Part shown: piece after piece, positions 8,468 through 17,600 of the stretch
How the letters are laid out: each line of letters starts with the position of its first letter
Numbering within the stretch: position 1 is the stretch's first letter
Origin: JAVJUV01 sp047314965
GTDB taxonomy: Bacteria > Pseudomonadota > Alphaproteobacteria > Rhodobacterales > Rhodobacteraceae
Reading direction: 5' to 3'
DNA: 34,181 nt
Assembly: GCF_047314965.1 (NCBI RefSeq)
Contig: NZ_JBLBVK010000027.1
Coordinates: 1 to 34,181 of the forward strand
Translations under genes and position numbers: made by a program
The notes under the pieces: model-generated
Database searches by the model: none
Seen by the model: the letters and a program-made list of their open reading frames with translations, nothing else
Told to the model about the DNA's origin: nothing

Positions 8468-9637
8468 ATGGGAGTTGCAGGAGCAGGTGGAGCCGGAGGC
8501 GCAGGCGGTGCCGGTGGTGCGGGAGGTGCGGGCGGAGCCGGGGGCGCAGGCGGCGCCGGGGGCGCGGGCGGAACCGGGGGCGCAGGCGGTGCCGGGGGCG
8601 CGGGCGGAGCCGGGGGAACGCTGGCGCATGCAGGTGCGCCGAATACGCCGCTTCTGTCCTCGGCCCTGATCATCGCGAATGACGGCATCATCGATCCGGC
8701 CTCGAAGACTGCGCGCGATTTCGACCATGGTCCGGGGGGCATCGACCGGATGGAGCGGGTCAATCCGCACTACCTGCGGATCTTGCTGGTCGAACATCTG
8801 AAGGCCGGACTCGCAGTCGATGGAAAGCCCGGCCATTGCGCGGTCACTCTCGCCGGGACCGAGATCTTCCGGATCAATCGACCCAAGAAAGGCGCCAATC
8901 CCAGCGTGTATTGCGACAAGTCGGGACGGCAGTTGGACCTCGTCCTGGCGGCGGCAGATCTGCGATCGGACAGATTGCCCGAGATTATCCTTCAACAGAC
9001 CGACCTGCTGTCGTTCCTGGGCTCGACCGTGCGTCTGCACGATGTCTCGCACGGGTGGACGCTGGAGGTGCTGCGCTCGGTGCAAGACGTGGCCACGATC
9101 GTGCATTCACAAGTCAAGCATCACCTCTCGACGCCGCGGCCGGTCGATGTCTTTCCAGAGGCGTCTCCGATTATCCAGACGCCGCAGCACAGTTCGCTGC
9201 CCAGCGGCCATTCTGTCGAGGCCAGCGCGATGGCCTATGTCCTGTCGCGGCTTGCGGGTGAGACCGACAAGACAGTCCTGACGATGAACAACCTCGTGCT
9301 GCGCATGGCGGCGCGCATCGCCATAAACCGGCATGTTGCCGGCGTACATTTTCCTTTCGAGAGCATGGCGGGTTTCCTGCTGGGGATCTCGATCGGCCGG
9401 GTCTGCTACAAGCGCCTGGCCGGCGGTGCGACGCCGTTGTCGAAGTACACGATCACAACCGATGGCATGGGAGATGTCGACTTCCATCTCAGGGCCTTCA
9501 CCGACGTCATAACGACGCCACCGAAGGAGTGGCTGACTGCCTCGGAAATTCCGAACCCCGCAGGACAGACCGATGAGTTGAAGCATGTCTATGGGCTGAC
9601 GGGCAAGGAATGGGCGCATCGGGCAAGCACGACATGA
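8468..9637 (+). CDS. PAP2 / vanadium-haloperoxidase-like protein with Gly-Ala repeat N-terminus
   Basis: A 389-residue protein of the PAP2/vanadium chloroperoxidase superfamily. The three vanadate/phosphate-binding motifs are present: K217-x6-R224-P225 (KHHLSTPRP), PSGH with His248, and R288-x5-His294 (RHVAGVHFPFE). The acidic residue of the last motif is Glu298 rather than the usual Asp. Residues about 2-52 are a nearly pure (Gly-Gly-Ala)n tract, unusual for the superfamily. No signal peptide is visible. Start ATG 8468 is preferred because AAAGGGG (8454-8460) sits 7 bp upstream. The family covers acid phosphatases and halide-oxidising enzymes, and sequence alone does not decide which. Its stop overlaps the next ATG. 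Confidence 0.82.
   Translation: MGVAGAGGAGGAGGAGGAGGAGGAGGAGGAGGAGGTGGAGGAGGAGGAGGTLAHAGAPNTPLLSSALIIANDGIIDPASKTARDFDHGPGGIDRMERVNPHYLRILLVEHLKAGLAVDGKPGHCAVTLAGTEIFRINRPKKGANPSVYCDKSGRQLDLVLAAADLRSDRLPEIILQQTDLLSFLGSTVRLHDVSHGWTLEVLRSVQDVATIVHSQVKHHLSTPRPVDVFPEASPIIQTPQHSSLPSGHSVEASAMAYVLSRLAGETDKTVLTMNNLVLRMAARIAINRHVAGVHFPFESMAGFLLGISIGRVCYKRLAGGATPLSKYTITTDGMGDVDFHLRAFTDVITTPPKEWLTASEIPNPAGQTDELKHVYGLTGKEWAHRASTT
8471..8617 (+). repeat. Low-complexity tandem repeat encoding (Gly-Gly-Ala)n
   Basis: A run of about sixteen 9-bp units of the type GGCGCGGGCGGAGCCGGGG encodes the N-terminal Gly-Ala tract of the haloperoxidase-like protein. Such GC-rich tandem DNA is prone to slippage, so tract length may vary between strains. 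All changes in multiples of 9 bp preserve the frame. Confidence 0.9.
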
Positions 9638-11538
9638 CATGCGCCTGGGGAGACGAGCGGGCGTTTGACGGGCTGTTGCTGGGAGCGCCGAACGCGTTCC
9701 TTCAGACCGCCGGTCAAGGTCGCGGCGACTACAACTCGTTCGACGTCGACAAGGTTCTCGGGGCCATGGAAGACGCCTTTGCCCCTGGCAGCGTCGACGC
9801 TGCCGGGCTCGCGGCTTTCACGCAGGCGGTGCGGGCCTCCGTGGCGCAGGTCACAGGCACCCTGGGCCGCGACAGGAGCGATGACGGAGAGCTTCCCTTT
9901 GTCTGGCTGGGGCCGTTACTGCCGCAGCCTGGCGGGTCGCGCGGGACAGATGACGCGGCCTTGTGGGCCCGGATGACGGGCAGCACCTGTCCGGTCGCTC
10001 TTGGACTGGCAGACACGTCCATCGCCTTTGCGAACCGGCGTTTCCGGAAACCCGCCCTGACCAAGGCGCATGACCGAACGCGCTTCAAGATGCTCTGGCT
10101 GCAGGACAGGTATTTCGATCCCGCCTCGGAGTTTCATGGCGCGAGTCCATACTCCGGCATCCTGGGACAAGGCACATTGCTGCTGGAAGACGACATCAAC
10201 GCCGTGTTCGCCAAGCACTGGCACGATGGCGCGCTGGACGAGGAAGCCGTGTACCGCGAGTTCAGTTCGGTCCGCAAATTCGGCCGCGATCTCTGGTCGA
10301 TGCGCGCTGGACATGGAACAAGCGTCCTGGATTTGATGGCCGGCGCAGATACCGGCGAGCCAGGATCCGAACGTGATATCTATGCGGTGGAGCTTCCTAC
10401 GGCGGTGGTCGCCGACACATCCGGCGGATTGTTCCACGGGCCGATGCTTCACGGTCTGGCGGTGGTTTCCCTGTTTTCCTTCGTCATGAGCAAACGGGCG
10501 CCGCTGGTGATGAATGTCAGCATGTCCTATGTGGGCGGGCCCCACACGGGCTTCGAGGGCAGCGACAAGGCGCATCCCACCGCCAAGGCGCTGAACCGGC
10601 TGGTCGTGTCTTCCTCGGTGGGAACGCGCAGCGCGCATCTGATGCTTCCGGCCGGCAACAACCTGCAGGACCGGTTGAGCGGAACCGGTCGAACCGCGAC
10701 CTGGGTGGTGCCTCCGAATGACAGGACGGGCAGCACGCTGGAGATCTGGCGTCATGGGTTCAAGGGATTCTCGACAGGCGCAAAGGCCACGCTGTCGCTG
10801 GCGTCTCCGGGGTCGGCGCCGGTGCCACTTGCGGCACTTCCGGCGCCAGGGCATTTCCGCGAGTTCCTGTGTGACGGACAGGAGATCGCCCGGCTTTTCC
10901 GGATCAGGAACGACCGGCAGGCGGATCATCTGGTGCTGGGCATCTTTCCCACCGAGAGCCATGACAGCCACGGGCAGATTTCGCCTGCGGGGTTCTGGAC
11001 AGTGCGCCTTAAGGGTGCGGATGGCCAGTTCTTCAGTTCGCGCGACGACACTTTGGCGGGGCTGCCCGAGGCGGGCCGGCAATCGTGGCTTCGGGACGAG
11101 AGCTATCGCAAGTTCAGGGATGGCGGAGACTGGCGCAGGGACAGCGACATCGGCCGACAGGGCACCCGGCGAGACGGAAGCGTGTCTGTTCTCGCAACCG
11201 GCAAGTTGCGCTCGGGACGGGGCTTCAAGGCCTATACGACGCTGATCACCGGTTTCGAGCACTCGGCATCGGAAGGCGCCGTGCCCTATCGCTTTGCCGG
11301 GCTGGAACTGGGCCGAGTCACTCATCCGGGCAAGGCCCGCGGCGCGCCTGCTCCGATGGCCGAAATCTCTCGCGCTCTGGGAGGGCCGCTGGCCGCGGCA
11401 CGGATGGGCCGGGGAACAATCCGGTGGGCAGGCACCAGCATGGCCTCGGCGCTGGCGGCGCGGCAGATCGCAGATGATCTCACGAAAGTCTCCACGCTTG
11501 ACGCCCCCGCCCCTCGCGAACCGGCGCACGACTACTGA
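9634..11538 (+). CDS. Divergent subtilisin-like serine protease (S8 family)
   Basis: A 634-residue protein with an S8 catalytic triad in the right order: Asp127 (LADTSIAF), His227 (GHGTSVLDLMAG), oxyanion Asn342 (PAGNNL) and Ser602 (AGTSMASALAA). The Asn-Ser distance of 260 residues is far longer than in subtilisin, which indicates a large insertion of about 190 residues before the serine. No signal peptide is seen, so secretion would need another route, or the protein may act inside the cell. The ATG at 9634 overlaps the upstream stop as ATGA, implying translational coupling. ATG 9610 is possible, but its Shine-Dalgarno-like AAGGA abuts the start codon. It is co-transcribed with the haloperoxidase-like gene and converges on the RTX gene. 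Confidence 0.85.
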   Translation: MTCAWGDERAFDGLLLGAPNAFLQTAGQGRGDYNSFDVDKVLGAMEDAFAPGSVDAAGLAAFTQAVRASVAQVTGTLGRDRSDDGELPFVWLGPLLPQPGGSRGTDDAALWARMTGSTCPVALGLADTSIAFANRRFRKPALTKAHDRTRFKMLWLQDRYFDPASEFHGASPYSGILGQGTLLLEDDINAVFAKHWHDGALDEEAVYREFSSVRKFGRDLWSMRAGHGTSVLDLMAGADTGEPGSERDIYAVELPTAVVADTSGGLFHGPMLHGLAVVSLFSFVMSKRAPLVMNVSMSYVGGPHTGFEGSDKAHPTAKALNRLVVSSSVGTRSAHLMLPAGNNLQDRLSGTGRTATWVVPPNDRTGSTLEIWRHGFKGFSTGAKATLSLASPGSAPVPLAALPAPGHFREFLCDGQEIARLFRIRNDRQADHLVLGIFPTESHDSHGQISPAGFWTVRLKGADGQFFSSRDDTLAGLPEAGRQSWLRDESYRKFRDGGDWRRDSDIGRQGTRRDGSVSVLATGKLRSGRGFKAYTTLITGFEHSASEGAVPYRFAGLELGRVTHPGKARGAPAPMAEISRALGGPLAAARMGRGTIRWAGTSMASALAARQIADDLTKVSTLDAPAPREPAHDY

Positions 11539-11555
11539 GGACTTGGAACGCAGAA

Positions 11556-11584
11556 GGCGCCGGCCCGAAAGACGAACCGGCGCC
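11556..11584. terminator. GC-rich hairpin between convergent subtilase and RTX genes
   Basis: GGCGCCGG (11556-11563) and CCGGCGCC (11577-11584) form a perfect 8-bp stem with a 13-nt loop, 17-19 bp from both stop codons' downstream sides. It could terminate both transcripts. There is no T-tract, so it is a weak intrinsic terminator at best. Confidence 0.6.
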
Positions 11585-11602
11585 GAAGAGGCCCTCCGAA
11601 GA

Positions 11603-14600
11603 TCAGGCCGGACTTTCGGTCAGGATGATCAGGTCATCGGCCACGAGATCATTGCCGAAGATCAGGAGCGTGTCCTTGCTGTCCTCGAATTCCACGGCCA
11701 GTCCAAGCCAGGTCTCCTCGACGCTGGCGATCGCCGCGCCATCGACCAGCAGAAGCGCATCGATCCCGGCCTCGTAATCGAGGATCACATCCGTCGACTT
11801 CTTGCGATCCAGCGTCTCGGCACCGAAGACGAACTGGTCGCCCCCCTCGCCTCCGAACATGACGTCATAGCGTCCACCAAGGCTGATGATGCGATCCGCG
11901 CCTTCGGTTCCGACCAGGACATCGCTCCCGTCGGTGCCGATGATGATGTTCACCTCGGGCGCCGCGTCGGTGATGCCGTCGATCGTGATCTTGATCTGGC
12001 CGGCATCCTGCTGTGCCCCGTCGCCGATCGTGTAGGTGAAGCTCAGCTCGGCCGTCTCGCCGTCGTTCAACGACTGGTAGGCCTGGCCCGGATCGAAGCT
12101 GAGCGATCCGTCAGACGCAAGCGTCAGGCTGGCGCCATTGCCGAGATCATTCGCCGACCCGACGACCAGCGGACCACCCGGACCGCTGAGCGCGGTGACC
12201 TGAAGGGGCTGGTCGTCGGAGTCGCTGCCCGAACCGTTGTCGGCGAAGACATTGCCGAGAAGGGCCGTGTCCTCATCCGTTCCGAATGCGTCATCCTGCG
12301 CAACCGGTGCGAGATCGTCATTCGTGATGACGACGCTTGCGACCGAGGACAGCACCGTGGGAGACCCGGCGCTGACCGCGAAGGACAGTTCGAGCGTTTC
12401 ATCAGCTTCCGCGAGTAGATCGCCCAGCACATCGAGCGTGATGGTCTGGGTTCTCTCGCCCGCACCGAAGACTAGCGATCCGCTGCCCTGCCCGGCATAG
12501 TCGGACGCGTCCGCGTCGCCGCCGACTTGGTAGTCGAGGCTGAGACCCGAAGAAACGTCACCGGTGCGATAGACTGTGAACACCACGGTTTGCGACCCGG
12601 CGTTGCCTTCAAAAAGCGTGGTCTCGGACGCCGAGATCCCGACGCCTTCGAGAACGGGCGGAGCGTCGACGATTGCGGTTTCGGTCAACGCCCCGCCTTC
12701 GCCCCCGGCAATAACAGAAGCGGCTTCAATGAAGTCCGCATTGCCAGAGAGGAGATAGTCGAGGATCGCGTCTTCGCGAAGCACGGGATCAGTGATGCCG
12801 GCAGTGGCTTCTTCCGCCTCGGCCAGGATCTCGGCCGGGAAGTCGTCGATCGAGATCTGCGCCACCGGGAAAAAGAGATCGGTGAAGTCGGCCGTGCCTA
12901 GCCCTGCCGGATAGTCGAAGAGCGATGTCGCATCGCTGATCCGCCAGTCATCGGCGAAGGCGCCATAGAGGTCGGCAAAGGAGATGGGCTGCGCCAGCAC
13001 CGAGCCGTCGCGCAGGGCAATGTCGTTCGTGGTGTCTCCGTCGGCGTTACCCAGCAGACCGCGGACGTCACGACCAGCGGCTATTGAGACCGAGGTGCTG
13101 AGGAAGCCTTCGAAGACATCGACCCGAAGTTGCTCGCCGTTGGCGTAGACCAGTGTGATAGCTTCGCCGTCGAAATAGATCTCGCCGTCGCCGAGAGCCG
13201 TTCCGCCGATAGCGGTCTGGATGTCGAACGCGGCGCCATCGACCGTCACGAGGGAGGAGCCGGTCGCGTCGATCATGACGCGCGCCGCGCCGACGGTCGT
13301 GGCAACCGCGGTGGTCTGGCTGGCCACCTGGCTGCCCTCGACCGGCTGGAACCGGACCTGGATGTCGAGCGGATCGCCCGAGACCGCTTCGATCAGGGTG
13401 AATTCGCCGACTGCCTGGAAGTCGTAGGCCAGTCCGTCCAGCGTGATGATATGCGGATCGCCATAGTTGGCCCCCGTAGCGCCTGTCGGCAGGACAGGGG
13501 GAACGCCGTCATCGTTTCGGATCGACCCCGTCGCCTGGGCGATCCCCACTTCCAACCCCGCCGGCCAGTCAGCCGTCGGCGAGATGCGGGCGATGATGTC
13601 GTCGTGCAGTTCGGCCTCGGCATCCACCACGATCGCCAAGCTGAACGTCGCCTCCGCCGCACCGGCTTCGATGACCACGCTGCCCGACTGGGGCAGACCG
13701 TCGACCAGATCGTCGGACTCAGCCGCCTGCAACCCGCCAGCGGAGCGGATATCGTAGTCGACCGTGATCGCCTGGCTGGTGTCGCCTGTCCGGCTGACGG
13801 TGAAGGTGATGATGCCGCTGTCTTCCTGCGCCTTTTCACCCGTGATGTTCACCGTAGGCGCGACATCGTTGTCGAGGATCCGCACAAAAGTCTGTCCCTC
13901 GGCGATCTCGGCCCCCGCCGCGCCGTCGCTGGTCGGATTCGAGAGCGTGAAGGCAAGATCCTCGACGCTTTCGACCAGCAGATCGTCAACGATGCCGATC
14001 TGGTAGGTCAGCTGCTGGATTCCGGGCGAGAATGTCAGTGTCACCGGTACTGCGAAGGGCACCGACACATCGCTGCCGTCGATCGGGTTGAGGCCGGTGC
14101 CGGTGACGGTGATATCCACCGTGGCGGTGGAGAATATGTCGCCGCTGCGGATGATCGTCACGTTCGCAGTGCCAGCGTCTTCATCGACAACCGCCGTGAA
14201 GAGACCTGCATCCTGAACGCTGAAACGTGCCGGGACCGGACCGCCGACCGGGCCGCCTTCGCTGTTGACCGGACCGGTATAGCCGTTGGAGAGCGTTACC
14301 GTCGCCTCGGCGATGCCATCGCCCGTGGTGTCGATCAGAAGCTGGTTTCCGACGATGCTTGTATTGGCGCCGATCAGATTGAAGTTCTCGTCGAAGACCT
14401 GAAGGATATCCTCGGCCCCGAAATCGGTGAAGGTGTCGCCGTCGAGTTCCCAGACGCGGCCGCCGAACCGGTCGGCTCCCGCCCCGCCCGTGACCGTGTC
14501 GGCGCCACCCCCGGCATAGAGGCCGTCATCGCCGTCGCGGCCAACGAGGATGTCGTCGCCCAGTATGCCGATCAGGCGATCGGCACCGGAGCTTCCGGCC

Positions 14601-17600
14601 ATCGTGTCATCGAAGTCGGTGGCGACGACGCGCTCGATCCCGGTGAAGGTTTCGGCATTCCCCCAGCCGTCATTGGTGGTGCCGGCTTCGAGGTCGATGT
14701 CGATCGCCTGGGTTCCGCCGTTGAAACGGTCGCCTGAAAAGCTGAGCGAGTCGAATCCGTCGCCGCCCGAATAGGTATCGGCGCCATCCATGCCCCGGAA
14801 CTGGTTGTCCTGGTCATTGCCGATGAAGGTGTCCGCGCCATTCGAGCCGCGCACGCTTTCGATGTTCACGAAGGTATCGGTGCCGGCATAGGTGCCCACG
14901 ACTGTCCCATTGACGAAGTCGACCACGACCGAGGTTTCGTTCCGGTCGTCGTATTCAAGTTCGTCGAAACCGCCGCGCCCATCGATGAAATCGTCGCCAA
15001 GGCTGGTGCGGAAGCGCTGGAAATCCTCGTTGTCATCGCCAAGCAGCGTGTCGTCGCCGTCACCGCCGCCGATATTGCGGATATTGGTGAAGGTATCCAC
15101 ATCGCCGCCGGTCAGTTGCGTGGTGCCCAGCGCGGTGTCGATAACCACGGATTCGCCGACGCCGTTGTAGTCGAGACTGAAGAACCCTTCGGTGCCGCCC
15201 ACGATGGTATCGCTGCCGAGGCCGGGATTGGTACCGCCGCCAACACCGTAGAACGTGATCAGGTCGTTGCCGTCGCCGCCCCCGACCCAGTCGTTGTCGC
15301 CGCGCGCCTCGATCGTGTCGTTGCCGCGCCCACCCTGCATATTGTTGTCGGCACCGCCGAAACTGTCGATCAGGTCGTTGCCATCCTCGCCCTGGAGGTC
15401 GTTGCGGTTGGTGTCGCCGATGATCGTGTCGTCCCAGCGCGAGCCGCGAATTTCCTCGATTCCAATGAATGTATCGGTGTCGCCATTGGCATCGGTGCCG
15501 CCTCCGGCGTCCAGGCTGACGTTGATCCCCTGGAATGCGCCCGTGTCGTCATCCGCGCGGCTGTAGTCGACGCGGTCGCCCCCGCCCGCACCACCGTCAA
15601 AAAGATCGTCGCCGCCAAGGCCCCGGAACTCCTGGTCGCCCTCGGCCCCCGTGAAGGTGTCGTCGAAGCTGGTGCCGCGCACGCGTTCGATGCCGGTGAA
15701 AGTGTCGGTGCCACCCGACCAGTCGAGAACACTGCCGTGGAACTCGGAGGTGAATGTCACGTTCACACCGGAGGTCGCATCCCGGTCGAAGCCGTATGAC
15801 AGCTCGTCCTCTTCGAAGAGCGGGCCGTTCGCTCCGCCGATCACGATGTCGTTGCCCGCGCCCGGCTGAAGGAAGTCGCCGCCGACGCCGCCGTCGAGGC
15901 TGTCGTCGCCATCGCCGCCGGACAGGTCGTCATTGCCGTCGCCGCCGATGATCGTGTCGTTGCCGCCTTCACCGCCAAGCCATTCGTCGCCGATGTTGCC
16001 GGTGATCAGATCGTCGAAGCGGGTGCCGAAGATTTCCTCGATCCCGGTGAAAGTATCGACCGCGCCGCCTGTCTTCTGGGTCGTGCCAATGCCGTCATCG
16101 GTGAAGGTGACGGTGATCGGGCCGGAGTCGAGGCGCGAATAGTCGATCTCGTCGCCCTGGCTGAAGGTACCGGTCTGGGCCCCGCCATCCATGCTGTCGG
16201 AGCCTTCTCCAGGCTGGAAGCGGTTATTCTCCGCGTTGCCGATCAGCGTGTCGTCGCCATCCGTGGCGCGCACCTCTTCGATCGAGATCAGCGTATCCGT
16301 ATCGCCGAACCCGTCGGTGGCCGTACCTGCCGCAAGATCGACGAAGACGGCATTCGTGCCGCCCCTTTCCGCATCCCGGTGGTACTCCACGCGGTCCGTC
16401 CCCGCGCCGCCATCGATCGTGTCATTGCCCTGCGAGCCGCGGAAGCTGTCGAAATCGCCGCCGCGTCCTTCGAGCAGGTCGTCGCCTTCGCGCCCGTCGA
16501 GGAAGTTGTCGCCATCGTCACCGCGCAGTGTATCGCCGTGTTCGGAACCGTCTACGCCCTCGATCGAAATCAGCGTATCGGTATCGCCCCAGCCATCTGT
16601 GGCCGTCCCGGCCGCCAGATCGACGAGAACGCCGGCCGGATCGTCGAAATGGCCGATCCCATCGAAGCCCTCGCCGCCATCGAGCGTGTCGGCGCCGGCG
16701 TCGCCTTCGAGATTGTCGTCGCCGCCGCGACCTTCGATCAGGTCGTCGCCCTGAAGCCCGTTGAAGTCGTTCCGATCGTCGTTGCCGAGGAGCGTGTCGT
16801 TGAAACTTGTGCCGGTTACACTTTCGATCGACGTGAGAGTATCGAAGTCGCCCCAGGCATCCGTGGCGGTGCCTGCCGCAAGATCCACATCCACGCCCTG
16901 GGTACGGGCTTCGCCGTCGGCGCTATAGTCCACGCGGTCGCGCTGAACCGTCCCGACGAGCGTGTCATTGCCGCTGCCGGTTGCGAAGTAGTGATCATCG
17001 CCGGCATTCGGGTCCTGCGAAGCGACGACAAGGTCATTGCCGGCCTGGTCGAAGGTGTATGTGCCGCCCTCGCCGCCTACGTAAATCTCGTCATCGAAAT
17101 CGGTGCCGTGGAAATTCTCGATCGAGATCAGCGTATCGGTTCCGAAACCGCGCTTGTCGGTGGTGAAGGCCGCGACCGCGCCGATCGCGGTATCGGTGTT
17201 GTTGATGGTGACGCCATTGGTCAGGCCGTAGCCGGAATAGAAGATCAGGTCGGCCCCGTCGCCGCCATCCATCGTGTCGTTGCCCGCGCTGGCCGACAGC
17301 CAGTCGGTATCGCCGCGGCCGGACAGCAGGTTATTGGCGCTGTCGCCGATGATGTTGTCGAAGTAGTCTGAACCTTCGACATTCTCGATGGAGGTCAGAG
17401 TGTCGACGTTTCCATAGCCATCGGTTGCGGTTCCGAAGCGCAGATCGACGAAGACACCGGAGGGATCTCGGTTGTAGACCGCCGTGTCGTTCTCGGTGCC
17501 GCCGTTCAGCGTATCATTGCCCGCATCGCCCGACAGACGGTCGAACCCGGCATTGCCGTTCAGGATGTCGTTTCTACCATTACCGTACAGAAAGTCGTTT

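Noticed and set aside
8471..8617. CRISPR-like regular repeats
   Set aside because: Units are 9 bp without spacers and encode an in-frame Gly-Ala tract.
9916..11529. 537-codon open frame on the minus strand inside the subtilase gene
   Set aside because: Antisense to a gene with clear S8 motifs; its translation is rich in Arg/Pro/Gly with no recognisable domain, as expected of a GC-rich shadow frame.
13130..14737. 535-codon plus-strand frame inside the RTX gene
   Set aside because: Antisense to well-defined RTX, VWD and Calx-beta domains; the repetitive Asp/Arg/Val translation mirrors the RTX repeats.
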